From an uncultured Eubacteriales bacterium (GTDB lineage: Bacteria > Bacillota > Clostridia > Oscillospirales > Oscillospiraceae): 64,000 bases of DNA. Position 1 is the first letter of the stretch; the number at the start of each line of letters is the position of its first letter. A program made the position numbers and the translations under genes. The DNA is taken from contig UQZA01000002.1 in the NCBI GenBank assembly GCA_900545515.1, positions 1 to 64,000 on the forward strand. The letters run 5' to 3'. The notes under the pieces were generated by a model that worked only from the letters and a program-made list of their open reading frames with translations, had not been told where the DNA came from and did not search any database. This document shows, one piece after another, positions 16,569 through 25,157 of this stretch.

Positions 16569-17879
16569 ATGTCAGATCCCCATGATGAGGATTTTTTAAA
16601 AGAAATTACCGATATACTGGACAAGCCGGAAGCGTCTGCGCCCCGGACGTCGCCTGTCACCCACCGGCGGCCGCGAAGACGGCGACGGTTTCCATGGCTT
16701 GCGTGTGGGACAATGCTGCTTACAGGGGCGTTGATCTTTGCCTGTTTTCGGTATGTTCAGGATCGGGGAAGGGAATCTGCCGATTCCACAACCCCCACCA
16801 CCACCGTGGCAGGGGAAGGAGATACCCTGACCATTGCCGCAGCGGGCGACGTCAATGTCACCCAGGCCCTTTTGGACAGCGCCCGGGGAGCAGACGGATC
16901 ATATGACTTTTCCAGGATGATTCTGGGAGCAGCCTCACTGCTGTCCGGGGCGGACCTGACGGTTGCAGATTTGGAAGTAAACTTCTGCGGCGCGCCCTAT
17001 GATCCGGCGGCGTACAACGCCCCGGAGAGCTTGCTCACAGCCTTGTCCGGGGCCGGTGTGGATTTGGTCCAAACGGCTAATACCGTAAGCGTTTACAACG
17101 GTGTAGCCGGTCTCAGCTCCACTCTGGCGGCGGTAGAGCGTGCCGGGCTGCTGCCAGTGGGAACCTTTGCCACAGAGGAGCAGGCCAGGCAGACCAAAGG
17201 CTTTACCATGGTAGAGGTAAAGGGCTTTCGGGTGGCCTTTGTGGCCTTTACCAAAGGTGTAGGAAACCTGCGGCTGCCGGAGGGTGCGGAAGGCTGTGTG
17301 AACCTCCTTTATACCGATTACAACACCACATATCAGGACGTAGACACAGAGGGAATTCGTCACATTCTCTCCCAGGTGCAATCAGAAAAGCCAGATATTG
17401 TCATTGCCTTGCTCCATTGGGGCAGCGAGTACGACAGCTCTGTGAGCAAAACCCAGGAGGAAATTCGGGATCTGATGCTGCAAGGTGGGGTGGATGTGAT
17501 TTTGGGTACTCATTCTCATTTGGTGGGACCCTTGGAAATGACTACGGCCCAAGGTGAGACCATGCTCACGGCCTATAGTTTGGGGAACCTCTTGTCCACC
17601 GGGGAAGAGTCTGAAGACAGCCAGGGTTTGGTTTTAAAGCTGGAATTTACAAAAAAGGGAGATCAAACCGAGCTCACTGGCTATCACTACGACCCAATCT
17701 ATTTGGCGGGAAATGGAAGAACAGGGGTTGGAGCATTTGAGATTTTAAATATCCGGGATGAGATATCCCTGTATGAATCCCAGTACGTAGGGCGGGTTTC
17801 CCAGGAGGTCTATGAAGCCTTAAAGCAATCCTTGGAGCAGGTGGAGGTGTCTGTTAAAGCCCGGGAAGAAGAACCTTGA
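16569..17879 (+). CDS. CapA-family (PGA capsule synthesis) metallophosphatase-like membrane protein
   Basis: A 436-residue protein with an Arg-rich cytoplasmic start, one membrane segment near residues 43-62 and an extracellular CapA domain from about residue 85. Typical motifs are LTIAAAGDVNVTQAL (metal-binding Asp), DLTVADLEVNF, DLVQTANTVSVYNG, IVIALLHWGSEYD and DVILGTHSHLVGP, in the calcineurin-like CapA/PgsA fold linked to poly-gamma-glutamate capsule. The usual NNH after TAN reads NTV here, so one metal ligand may be missing. No capB/capC partners are nearby, so capsule synthesis is uncertain. AATGCGGAGGTAACGTC holds the ribosome site. Confidence 0.87.
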   Translation: MSDPHDEDFLKEITDILDKPEASAPRTSPVTHRRPRRRRRFPWLACGTMLLTGALIFACFRYVQDRGRESADSTTPTTTVAGEGDTLTIAAAGDVNVTQALLDSARGADGSYDFSRMILGAASLLSGADLTVADLEVNFCGAPYDPAAYNAPESLLTALSGAGVDLVQTANTVSVYNGVAGLSSTLAAVERAGLLPVGTFATEEQARQTKGFTMVEVKGFRVAFVAFTKGVGNLRLPEGAEGCVNLLYTDYNTTYQDVDTEGIRHILSQVQSEKPDIVIALLHWGSEYDSSVSKTQEEIRDLMLQGGVDVILGTHSHLVGPLEMTTAQGETMLTAYSLGNLLSTGEESEDSQGLVLKLEFTKKGDQTELTGYHYDPIYLAGNGRTGVGAFEILNIRDEISLYESQYVGRVSQEVYEALKQSLEQVEVSVKAREEEP

Positions 17880-17882
17880 GTG

Positions 17883-17942
17883 AAAAATGCGCCTGTTGCA
17901 AAAGTGGTGGAGCTTTTACCACTTTTGCAACAGGCGTTTTTT
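17883..17942. terminator. bidirectional terminator, CapA-like gene and mscL
   Basis: A 19-nt perfect stem (17890-17908 with 17918-17936) flanked by AAAAA and TTTTTT, between two convergent genes. Confidence 0.95.
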
Positions 17943-17944
17943 GA

Positions 17945-18406
17945 TTACTGGTTCTTCAGAAGATCCCGGATCTCCGCCAGGAGCTTTTCTTCATTAGAAG
18001 GCTCCGGGGGAGGGGCAGGCGCTTCTTCCTTTTTTTTATGTCCCATTTCCATCAGCTTGTTCAAAAATTTAACCAGCCAGAAAACCACCAGGGCCAAAAT
18101 CAGAAAATTGATAACCGCAGAGAGAAAGCTGCCATAATTAAGTGTATTTGCCACAGGATTCCCCCCCTCGTCCAGCTTTTGGCCGAACCATTGGGGTAGG
18201 GTGATGTACCACTGAGAGAAATTTACACCGCCCAGGAACATGGAGACAATGGGCATAATCACATCGTCTGTGAGGGATTTGGTGATGGTAGAAAAACCGC
18301 CGCCAATGATGACACCTACTGCCATGGACAAGGCGTTGCCTTTGATGGCAAAGGCCTTGAACTCTTCAATCCAGCCTGGCTTTTTTAGTTTTTTCTTTTC
18401 TGCCAT
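17945..18406 (-). CDS. mscL: large-conductance mechanosensitive channel MscL
   Basis: A 153-residue inner-membrane channel that opens under osmotic downshock. The N-terminus reads EEFKAFAIKGNALSMAVGVIIGGGFSTIT, the classic TM1 with its glycine/alanine pore face, followed by a periplasmic loop and TM2 (residues about 92-115, FLILALVVFWLVKFLNKL). The C-terminal helix LLAEIRDLL is the cytoplasmic bundle. The proline-rich linker APAPPPEPS is normal for MscL. Confidence 0.96.
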   Translation of the reverse strand: MAEKKKLKKPGWIEEFKAFAIKGNALSMAVGVIIGGGFSTITKSLTDDVIMPIVSMFLGGVNFSQWYITLPQWFGQKLDEGGNPVANTLNYGSFLSAVINFLILALVVFWLVKFLNKLMEMGHKKKEEAPAPPPEPSNEEKLLAEIRDLLKNQ

Positions 18407-18429
18407 AATAATACATCCTTTCTCATGTT

Positions 18430-19533
18430 TTAATAACTACATTGAATATATTTTTGTTCCCACTGATCGTCGAATAATCTGGCGCTGCGGGACATGGGGC
18501 AGCCCTGAAACAGGTCGCTGGCCAGCTCTGTCATGGGTTCCCGCAGCTCCAATGGCTCCAGATAGAACTCCGGAATGCCTTCTGTCCCCACCTGTGCCCC
18601 CAGAAGGGCGCCAGTCACTGCACCTAGGGCGGAGCTCAGTCCGGAATGATTCACTGCCGCCACAATGCCCCGGTCATAGTCTCCGGGATATTTTAAGCAA
18701 ACATAGCAGGCGCAGGCTAAAATGGAGGAGGCGTCCGTAGGTCTCTGCTGAGAGAGGGTTTCCCCAGGGGCTGCAGCCGTGTCAGCTGCAGCTTCGGCCC
18801 AATCCAGACTGTTTTCTATGATGTGAACTTGAGAAAACCGGCCTTCGAACTGCCGGATCATGGCCGTCCTGGTTTTTTTCAATATGGAGCGGAAGCTCTC
18901 CGGCTTTCCGTAGACAATCCGGCTCAAAAGGTCTGTGAGATAAGCCGCAGGGAGAAAGCCCAGGGGATCTCCATGGGTCAAGGCGGCAGATTCTGCACCC
19001 AGCAGGCTGATTTCAAAGGGTGGCGTTTCCTGTGGGCTGAGAAACAGCCCAATGGGCGCACACCGGGCCAGGCCGTTGGGGCCCCGGGAGCGGTTGACCG
19101 GCTCGTCTATGGTTCCGGCGTGGGGACGCTCCAGGGCATACAGGACAGCAGGCTCCGGATTGCGGCGGCTGTACAGCTCCTCCAGGGAGCATAGCCAGGA
19201 ATAGCATTTTCCCCGGTTTTTCCAGCTGCCGTAGTGTTGGGTTTTGCTCCAATCCCTGTAAGCTGCCTCCAGATACTGCACATAGGGCGCCATGACGCCA
19301 CGGGTAGCTCCCCGGGTGGCGCCAAAAAGCAGGCCGTTGGCGGTAAACATGGAAAGCTGGGTGTGACTGGAAATGGTGGCAAACCCGTTGACTGTGTCAT
19401 AGCCCTGAATTCCCCCCGGGCCGTATTTCTCCCGAATGTCCGCCAAGGTCAGATCCTCCACACAGAAGCCCAGGGCGTCTCCTGCGGCTGCGCCCAGAAG
19501 GCAGCCATAAATTTGGTCTTGCTTACGTACCAT
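18430..19533 (-). CDS. ADP-ribosylglycohydrolase-family protein, predicted inactive
   Basis: A 367-residue member of the DraG/ARH family, whose active members remove ADP-ribose using two Mg ions. The opening DQIYGCLLGAAAGDALGF is the family start. Both metal sites are altered: where family members usually have S-D-D-T-Q the protein has SSHTQ (residues 55-59), and where they have G-D-S-D-S-T it has GLSSAL (298-303). The fold-forming context GAVTGALLGAQVG is intact. It is therefore likely a pseudoenzyme or binds a different ligand. It lies 9 nt after mnmG and is probably cotranscribed. Confidence 0.85.
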   Translation of the reverse strand: MVRKQDQIYGCLLGAAAGDALGFCVEDLTLADIREKYGPGGIQGYDTVNGFATISSHTQLSMFTANGLLFGATRGATRGVMAPYVQYLEAAYRDWSKTQHYGSWKNRGKCYSWLCSLEELYSRRNPEPAVLYALERPHAGTIDEPVNRSRGPNGLARCAPIGLFLSPQETPPFEISLLGAESAALTHGDPLGFLPAAYLTDLLSRIVYGKPESFRSILKKTRTAMIRQFEGRFSQVHIIENSLDWAEAAADTAAAPGETLSQQRPTDASSILACACYVCLKYPGDYDRGIVAAVNHSGLSSALGAVTGALLGAQVGTEGIPEFYLEPLELREPMTELASDLFQGCPMSRSARLFDDQWEQKYIQCSY

Positions 19534-19542
19534 AAGCGCTCC

Positions 19543-21417
19543 TCACTCTTGTGGATGTTGTTCCAAATAGATCAGTAAGACGGCAATGTCCGCCGGACTG
19601 ACGCCGGAAATTCGCCCCGCCTGGCCGATGGAGACCGGGCGAATTTCCGAGAGCTTTTGCCGGGCCTCCAGCCGCAGACCGCTTAGGGTGTGGTAATCCA
19701 GATCCGGGGGCAAAAGCCGGGTCTCTTCCCGCTTAAACTCCTCCACCTGGCGCTTCTGCCGGGCCAGATAGCCGGCGTATTTCAACTGAATTTCCACTTG
19801 TTCCCGGACGGCAGGGGAGAGGGCCGGACGGTCCGGATCAACAGGTGCAATGTCATCATAGTGTAGCTGGGGCCTGCGAAGCAAATCTGCCAGACGGGCT
19901 GAGCCTTTGACGGCGGCAGTTCCCGCCTGCTCCAGAAGCTGCCGGAGCACAGGGGATTCTGCCACGCCGGTTGATTCCAGCCGGTGGATTTCCCGGTGCA
20001 CCTGGCGGTATTTCTCCTCTACCTCCTGGAGCCGCGTCTGGGAGATGAGGCCCACCTGAAAGCCCACAGGAGTTAACCGCTGGTCTGCATTGTCCTGGCG
20101 GTGGAGTAGCCGGTATTCTGAGCGGCTGGTCATGATTCGGTAGGGTTCGTTGGTGCCTTTGGTTACCAAGTCGTCAATGAGGGTGCCAATGTAACACATG
20201 TCCCGGGTGAGCACCATGGGAGGCTTTCCCAGAATCTTAAGGGCGGCGTTGACCCCGGCTACCAAACCCTGCACAGCTGCCTCTTCGTATCCGGAGGTGC
20301 CGTTAAACTGTCCCGCTCCATAAAGTCCCGGAAGGGTTTTGCACTCCAATGTGGGGAGCAGACAGGTGGGGTCGATGCAGTCATATTCAATGGCATAGGC
20401 CGGGCGCATCAGCTTGGCCTGTTCCAATCCGGCAATGGTGTGGAGCATCTCCACCTGCACCTCCTCTGGCAGGCTGGAGGAAAGGCCTTGGAGATACAGC
20501 TCTTCGGTGTGCAGTCCACAGGGCTCTACAAAAATCTGATGCCGGGGCTTATCCGGAAAGCGGACAAGTTTGGTCTCGATGCTGGGGCAGTAGCGGGGAC
20601 CGACGCCTTGAATGGTACCGTCAAACAGAGGGCTTTTGTCCAAGTTGGCCCGGATAACCTCATGGGTTTTTTCGTTGGTGTAGGTGAGGTAGCATACAGC
20701 CCGGTTGTTAACTTCTCCAGTGGTGGAGAAGGAAAAGGGTTCCGGCACGTCATCTCCCGGTTGAAGCTCCATTTTCGAGAAGTCCACACTCCGCCGGTTG
20801 ATGCGTGGAGGCGTCCCGGTTTTGAACCGGCGCATGGGCAGGCCCATGGCCTTGAGACAATCCGACAGCCCAATGGAAGGATGCATCCCGTCAGGACCGG
20901 AGGATATGACGCAGCTGCCGGTGATGGTGGTGCTGTCCAAATAGGTACCAGTGGCCAGAATGATGGCTTTGGCTTCGTAGTATGCTCCCAGCTGGGTCTG
21001 AAGGCCGGTGACGATCCCATTTGTTACCAGGAGCTCTGTAACCATAGCCTGCTTCAGATCTAAGTTGTCCTGAAGCTCCAGGACATGCTTCATGTACTGC
21101 TGGTAAAGCCTGCGGTCTGCCTGGGCCCGAAGAGAATGGACGGCGGGACCCTTTCCCCGGTTCAGCATCCGGTATTGGATGCAGCAGGCGTCAGCTGCCC
21201 GGCCCATCTCTCCGCCCAGGGCGTCCAGCTCCCGGACCAAGTGACCCTTCCCTGTGCCGCCAATGGCGGGGTTGCAGGGCATATTTCCAATGGCGTCTAA
21301 ATTAATGGTAAAGAGGACAGTCTTCATTCCCAATCGGGCAGCAGCCAAAGCTGCTTCAATGCCGGCATGTCCAGCGCCCACGACTGCCACGTCATAAGTT
21401 CCGGCACAGTAGCTCAA
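19543..21417 (-). CDS. mnmG: tRNA uridine-5-carboxymethylaminomethyl modification enzyme MnmG
   Basis: A 624-residue FAD enzyme that works with MnmE to make cmnm5U at tRNA wobble position 34. The FAD motif is YDVAVVGAGHAGIEAALAAARLG at the N-terminus (Gly-rich loop at residues 13-18). Further family motifs are CNPAIGGTGKGHLVREL and GLYGAGQFNGTSGYEEAA. I place the start at TTG 21417: it gives MSYCAGTYDVAV, the usual length, and has GGAGGGAGG 7 nt upstream; the ATG at 21465 would lie on top of this site. The partner gene mnmE is not in the window. Confidence 0.93.
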   Translation of the reverse strand: MSYCAGTYDVAVVGAGHAGIEAALAAARLGMKTVLFTINLDAIGNMPCNPAIGGTGKGHLVRELDALGGEMGRAADACCIQYRMLNRGKGPAVHSLRAQADRRLYQQYMKHVLELQDNLDLKQAMVTELLVTNGIVTGLQTQLGAYYEAKAIILATGTYLDSTTITGSCVISSGPDGMHPSIGLSDCLKAMGLPMRRFKTGTPPRINRRSVDFSKMELQPGDDVPEPFSFSTTGEVNNRAVCYLTYTNEKTHEVIRANLDKSPLFDGTIQGVGPRYCPSIETKLVRFPDKPRHQIFVEPCGLHTEELYLQGLSSSLPEEVQVEMLHTIAGLEQAKLMRPAYAIEYDCIDPTCLLPTLECKTLPGLYGAGQFNGTSGYEEAAVQGLVAGVNAALKILGKPPMVLTRDMCYIGTLIDDLVTKGTNEPYRIMTSRSEYRLLHRQDNADQRLTPVGFQVGLISQTRLQEVEEKYRQVHREIHRLESTGVAESPVLRQLLEQAGTAAVKGSARLADLLRRPQLHYDDIAPVDPDRPALSPAVREQVEIQLKYAGYLARQKRQVEEFKREETRLLPPDLDYHTLSGLRLEARQKLSEIRPVSIGQAGRISGVSPADIAVLLIYLEQHPQE

Positions 21418-21478
21418 TCTGGTTCCTCCCTCCTGTGTCGGCTGTGTGATCCAAAGGGACCACATCTGTCGATTTCAT

Positions 21479-21507
21479 ATTATACCAAATCAAAAGGCCA
21501 AAAACAA
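21479..21507 (-). promoter_or_regulatory. mnmG promoter
   Basis: On the minus strand TTGTTT (21502-21507) and TATAAT (21479-21484) with 17-nt spacing, about 60 nt before the TTG start. Confidence 0.8.
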
Positions 21508-21578
21508 GGGCAGGATATGGAAAACGGGAATGGCTGCTGGAGACACTTTCAGATTTCGGCTCCCACCTGGAGGTTCTC

Positions 21579-21869
21579 ATGGAATTGGAGCCCTGGGAGT
21601 ATTTGGCCTTCCGGCTGCTGGGCAATCCGGCCCGGTTTAAGATGCTTCGCGCTCTGAAACAGACACCAATGACCTCCAGAGAAATGGCAAAGGACCTGGA
21701 ACTTCACCTGGGCGCCGTGTCCCGGGATGTGAGCAATATGCAGGATGCAGGGCTTCTCAACATCGAGTTTTACAACGGGCGCCGACGGTACATCGTCAAT
21801 GAGCAGTCTCTGCAAATTCTAGCCCGCCATATCCTGGATCTTTGCCAGGAGTCGGGGGAACAGACATAA
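21579..21869 (+). CDS. small winged-helix transcriptional regulator (ArsR-like)
   Basis: A 96-residue protein almost entirely made of a winged helix: LGNPARFKMLRALKQTPMTSREMAKDLELHLGAVSRDVSNMQDAGLL is helix 1 through the recognition helix, and EFYNGRRRYIVN is the wing. It resembles ArsR/DUF5937-type repressors but has no metal-binding cysteines. GGAGG is 6 nt before the ATG. About 20 in-frame codons upstream (REWLLETLSDFGSHL) look protein-like, so a longer product from a non-ATG start is possible. It is divergent from mnmG. The target is unknown. Confidence 0.8.
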   Translation: MELEPWEYLAFRLLGNPARFKMLRALKQTPMTSREMAKDLELHLGAVSRDVSNMQDAGLLNIEFYNGRRRYIVNEQSLQILARHILDLCQESGEQT

Positions 21870-21916
21870 GGAATGGACCTGCTACAGATTTTCATTCTCT
21901 GTAACAGGCCCATTCC
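21870..21916 (+). terminator. hairpin after the winged-helix gene
   Basis: GGAATGG-CCTG-TACAGA pairs with TCTGTA-CAGG-CCATTCC directly after the stop. There is no T-run, so termination is likely weak. Confidence 0.5.
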
Positions 21917-21977
21917 CTAAGGGGACAGCTTTATGGAAACGACGGCCATCGGCACGCTACAGCTTACCGATGACGCC

Positions 21978-22020
21978 AAAGGGGCCTGCTGCAAACGGTG
22001 ACGTTGGCAGCAGGCCCCTG
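21978..22020 (-). terminator. groEL terminator
   Basis: On the minus strand CAGGGGCCTGCTGC pairs with GCAGCAGGCCCCTTT, 26 nt after the groEL stop. Confidence 0.7.
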
Positions 22021-22046
22021 CATATGAAATTGGGAAAAACCGTGGA

Positions 22047-23681
22047 TTAATACATGCCACCCTGGGCAGCGGCAGCCGCGTTGGCGGCGGCGTCTGCGGC
22101 GGGATCGGGCTTATCCACCACCAGAGACTCGGTGGTGAGGACGCAAGCGCCGATGGAAGCGGCATTCTCCAGAGCGGAACGAGTCACCTTGGTGGGATCA
22201 ACGATACCGGCGGGGATCATGTCTACAAATTCTTCGGTGTAAGCGTTGTAGCCGTAGCCCACCTTGCCGGAGCTCTGGATCTTCTCGAAGACCACCGAGC
22301 CGTCCACACCGGCGTTCTCTGCGATCTGGCGAACGGGAGCCTGGAGCACCTTGGCGATGATCTGAGCGCCGGTCTTCTCGTCACCGGTGAGTTCAGCGAC
22401 CAGCTTTTCCACAGCAGGAATGGCGTTGACATAGGCCGTACCGCCGCCGGCCACGATGCCCTCTTCCACAGCGGCTCTGGTGGCGTTCAGGGCGTCCTCC
22501 ACGCGAAGCTTCTGCTCCTTCATGGCGACTTCTGTCTGGGCGCCCACCCGAATGACGGCTACGCCGCCGGACAGCTTGGCCAGGCGCTCCTGGAGCTTCT
22601 CCCGGTCGTAGTCGGAGGTGGTGACGCCGATGGCGGCGCGGATCTCATTGGTACGGTCCTGGATAGCGGAAGCTTCGCCGTTGCCGTCCACGATGGTGGT
22701 GGTGTCCTTGGTCACCTTCACCTGGCGGGCAGTGCCCAGGTCGGCGATGTCGGTCTCGGTCAGCTCCATGTTCAGCTCGCTGGAGATGACGGTGCCACCG
22801 GTGAGAATGGCGATATCCCGGAGCATTTCCTTCCGGCGGTCGCCGAAGCCGGGGGCCTTGACACAGACGCAGTTAAAGTTGCCGCGGAGCCGGTTCACCA
22901 GCAGGGTGGCCAGAGCGTCGCCTTCCACATCCTCGGCGATGATGATCATCTTCCGGCCGGTCTTGACTACCTTCTCCAGCACAGGCAGGATTTCCTGGAT
23001 GGAGGAGATCTTCTTATCGGTGATGAGGATATACGGATCGTCCAGAACGGCTTCCATCTTGTCGGTGTCGGTGACCATGTAGGGGGAGATGTAGCCCCGG
23101 TCAAACTGCATGCCTTCCACGACCTCCAGGCCGGTCTCGGCAGTCTTGGACTCTTCAATGGTGATGACGCCGTCGGTGCCCACCTTCTCCATGGCTTCGG
23201 CAATCAGCTTGCCCACAGCCTCGTCGCCGGAGGACACGGTACCAACCCGGGCGATGTCGTCAGAGCCATTGACGGTCTGGGAGTTGGCCTTAATGGCTTC
23301 CACTGCAGCGGACACAGCCTTCTCAATGCCCTTGCGCATGACCATGGGGTTAGCTCCGGCGGTCACATTCTTGAGGCCCTCGCGGACAATGGACTGAGCC
23401 AGCAGGGTGGCGGTGGTGGTGCCGTCGCCGGCCACATCGTTGGTCTTGGTGGCCACTTCCCGCACCAGCTGTGCGCCCATGTTTTCAAAGGCGTCTTCCA
23501 GCTCCACATCCTTGGCGATGGTCACGCCGTCATTGGTGATGAGGGGAGCGCCGTACTTCTTGCCCAGAACCACGTTCCGGCCCTTGGGGCCCAGGGTTAC
23601 CTTTACGGTATTGGCCAGCTGGTCAATGCCCTTCTGCAAACTCTTGCGAGCTTCCTCGCCATAAACAATCATCTTAGCCAT
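22047..23681 (-). CDS. groEL: chaperonin GroEL
   Basis: A 544-residue 60-kDa chaperonin forming the ATP-driven folding chamber. Hallmarks are VTLGPKGRNVVLGKKYG, DVAGDGTTTATLLAQ with the ATPase Asp near residue 86, and GGGTAYV near residue 413. The C-terminal tail AAAAQGGMY is a short variant of the GGM repeat. It follows groES by 18 nt in the groESL operon, controlled by the CIRCE site at 24048-24074. Confidence 0.98.
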   Translation of the reverse strand: MAKMIVYGEEARKSLQKGIDQLANTVKVTLGPKGRNVVLGKKYGAPLITNDGVTIAKDVELEDAFENMGAQLVREVATKTNDVAGDGTTTATLLAQSIVREGLKNVTAGANPMVMRKGIEKAVSAAVEAIKANSQTVNGSDDIARVGTVSSGDEAVGKLIAEAMEKVGTDGVITIEESKTAETGLEVVEGMQFDRGYISPYMVTDTDKMEAVLDDPYILITDKKISSIQEILPVLEKVVKTGRKMIIIAEDVEGDALATLLVNRLRGNFNCVCVKAPGFGDRRKEMLRDIAILTGGTVISSELNMELTETDIADLGTARQVKVTKDTTTIVDGNGEASAIQDRTNEIRAAIGVTTSDYDREKLQERLAKLSGGVAVIRVGAQTEVAMKEQKLRVEDALNATRAAVEEGIVAGGGTAYVNAIPAVEKLVAELTGDEKTGAQIIAKVLQAPVRQIAENAGVDGSVVFEKIQSSGKVGYGYNAYTEEFVDMIPAGIVDPTKVTRSALENAASIGACVLTTESLVVDKPDPAADAAANAAAAAQGGMY

Positions 23682-23699
23682 AATGCAAAACCTCCAAAA

Positions 23700-23972
23700 T
23701 TATTCCACAATTGCCAGAATGTCAGACTGCTTCACAATGGTGTAGTCCTTACCGTCCAGCTTGATTTCCGTCCCGGTGTATTTGCCGACCACAACCTTAT
23801 CGCCGGCCTTGACTACCATTTCGGTCTCCTTGTCCCCAGGGCCCACAGCCACAACCTCGGAAATGACAGGCTTTTCTTTATTGGCGGTGGAGAGGATGAT
23901 GCCGGAAGCGGTGGTTTCTTCCGCCTCAGTGGGTTTCAGCAGTACGCGATCTGCCATGGGAGTGAGTTTCAT
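23700..23972 (-). CDS. groES: co-chaperonin GroES
   Basis: A 90-residue lid of the GroEL chamber. The start MKLTPMADRVLLKPTEAEE, the mobile loop ETTASGIILS and the C-terminal IKLDGKDYTIVKQSDILAI fit the family. GGAGG is present before the ATG. First gene of the operon, 75 nt after CIRCE. Confidence 0.98.
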   Translation of the reverse strand: MKLTPMADRVLLKPTEAEETTASGIILSTANKEKPVISEVVAVGPGDKETEMVVKAGDKVVVGKYTGTEIKLDGKDYTIVKQSDILAIVE

Positions 23973-24047
23973 AATTGATTACCTCCAAAAGTATTGAATT
24001 GCGGCGGGGGAAAATCCGGGCCGCTGTGGTATATAAAACTTGTCGGG

Positions 24048-24074
24048 TTAGCACTCTTTTCTCTTGAGTGCTAA
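24048..24074. promoter_or_regulatory. CIRCE operator (HrcA-binding site)
   Basis: A perfect TTAGCACTC-N9-GAGTGCTAA inverted repeat just downstream of the groES promoter, where HrcA binding blocks transcription until heat shock. hrcA itself is outside the window. Confidence 0.98.
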
Positions 24075-24081
24075 CGCCCAT

Positions 24082-24110
24082 ATCATAGCGCAACCATAGG
24101 GAAAAAGCAA
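24082..24110 (-). promoter_or_regulatory. groESL promoter
   Basis: On the minus strand TTGCTT (24105-24110) and TATGAT (24082-24087) with 17-nt spacing. The predicted start falls at the edge of CIRCE. Confidence 0.82.
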
Positions 24111-24150
24111 GAGGAAATTCCACGTTTTTCCGTTAAAATTTTATGAACAT

Positions 24151-24210
24151 GCTGCCAGCCCTGGTAGTATTCCCGGCATAGAGCTGGAAAATACACCCAG
24201 AACTGGCAGC
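24151..24210 (-). terminator. hairpin downstream of the lipid kinase gene
   Basis: GCTGCCAG-CTGG arms pair with CCAG-CTGGCAGC around a ~30-nt loop; on the minus strand an AT-rich stretch (CATAAAATTTTA) follows. Plausible but imperfect terminator. Confidence 0.4.
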
Positions 24211-24230
24211 AGCTGCGCCACCAAGGCGCT

Positions 24231-25157
24231 TTATACAGATGCGTACACCTTGGAAGGGACTTTCCAAGTGAGAGCCTTGGGGTAGAAAAAGCGGATATTT
24301 TCCTTTGCCACTCCGATTTGGACCTGTTGCGCCCAGCGGAGCTCCCCATCCAGATTGATTTCTGCAGGGGCGGAACATTGGACTTCCAAGTGGCGGGTAC
24401 GTACGTGACGAATGAGTTCCGGATAATTGGCATACAGGCCGCGTTTGTACTTGCCGATGATGGTGGCCACCTGGAGCCGGGACACAGGCTGGACCAGGAG
24501 CACATCCAGGAGCCCGTCACAGGGGTCCGCGTCCGGCGCAGGGTGGAATCCGCTGCCATACCAGCGGCCGTTGCCGGCAAAAATCAGGGTGAACTCTCCC
24601 TCCAATACTTCTCCGTTCAATGCGATGCGGTAGGGCCGGTGGACGCCCTTGATGATGTTGGCCAAAGCGGAAAGCCCATAGGCGCCGGGGCCTGTGACCA
24701 GGGGGAAGTGCTTATACCGGGAGGCCTCTGTGCCAATGCGGGCATCCAAGCCCATGGAGCAGACATTTAAAGCATAGTCGCCGTTACAGGAAATCAGGTT
24801 AAACTCCGCTTCTGCCGGGTCCAACAGAGCTTCCAGATTGGAAAAAGGAGCAGTGTCGTTGAAAATCTTGATGAAATCGTTCCCAGATCCGCCGGGAAAA
24901 TGGGTGACGGACACGTTGGGAAAGCCTACGACACCGTTGACAACCTCGTTCAAGGTCCCGTCCCCGCCGCAGGCATAGATGCGCAGCGCTTCCCCGGATG
25001 CTGCAGCCTGCCTGGACCAGGAGGTGAGATCCCCAGGCTGCCGGGAGACCAAAATCTCGTAGTTCAGATCCTTGCAGGCGGTGGCAATCCGGGCCTGGTA
25101 TTCCCGGGTCCGGTCTTTTTTACCTGCGGCGGGATTGACAAGGAAGAGGTGCCTCAT
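24231..25157 (-). CDS. diacylglycerol/sphingosine kinase-family lipid kinase (YegS/DgkB-like)
   Basis: A 308-residue soluble lipid kinase of the DAGK catalytic family that phosphorylates diacylglycerol or a related lipid with ATP. It begins HLFLVNPAAGKK and carries the nucleotide-binding CGGDGTLNEVVNGV near residue 60 and FPGGSGNDF near residue 83. The C-terminal half forms the beta-sandwich domain with EINLDGE. The ATG at 25157 overlaps the stop of the methyltransferase gene (ATGA), and a longer ATG start at 25193 is rejected. The substrate is inferred from family only. Confidence 0.9.
   Translation of the reverse strand: MRHLFLVNPAAGKKDRTREYQARIATACKDLNYEILVSRQPGDLTSWSRQAAASGEALRIYACGGDGTLNEVVNGVVGFPNVSVTHFPGGSGNDFIKIFNDTAPFSNLEALLDPAEAEFNLISCNGDYALNVCSMGLDARIGTEASRYKHFPLVTGPGAYGLSALANIIKGVHRPYRIALNGEVLEGEFTLIFAGNGRWYGSGFHPAPDADPCDGLLDVLLVQPVSRLQVATIIGKYKRGLYANYPELIRHVRTRHLEVQCSAPAEINLDGELRWAQQVQIGVAKENIRFFYPKALTWKVPSKVYASV

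Noticed and set aside
24133..24378. Minus-strand frame after the lipid kinase gene
   Set aside because: It overlaps the kinase in another frame, lacks a ribosome site and covers the terminator-like hairpin.
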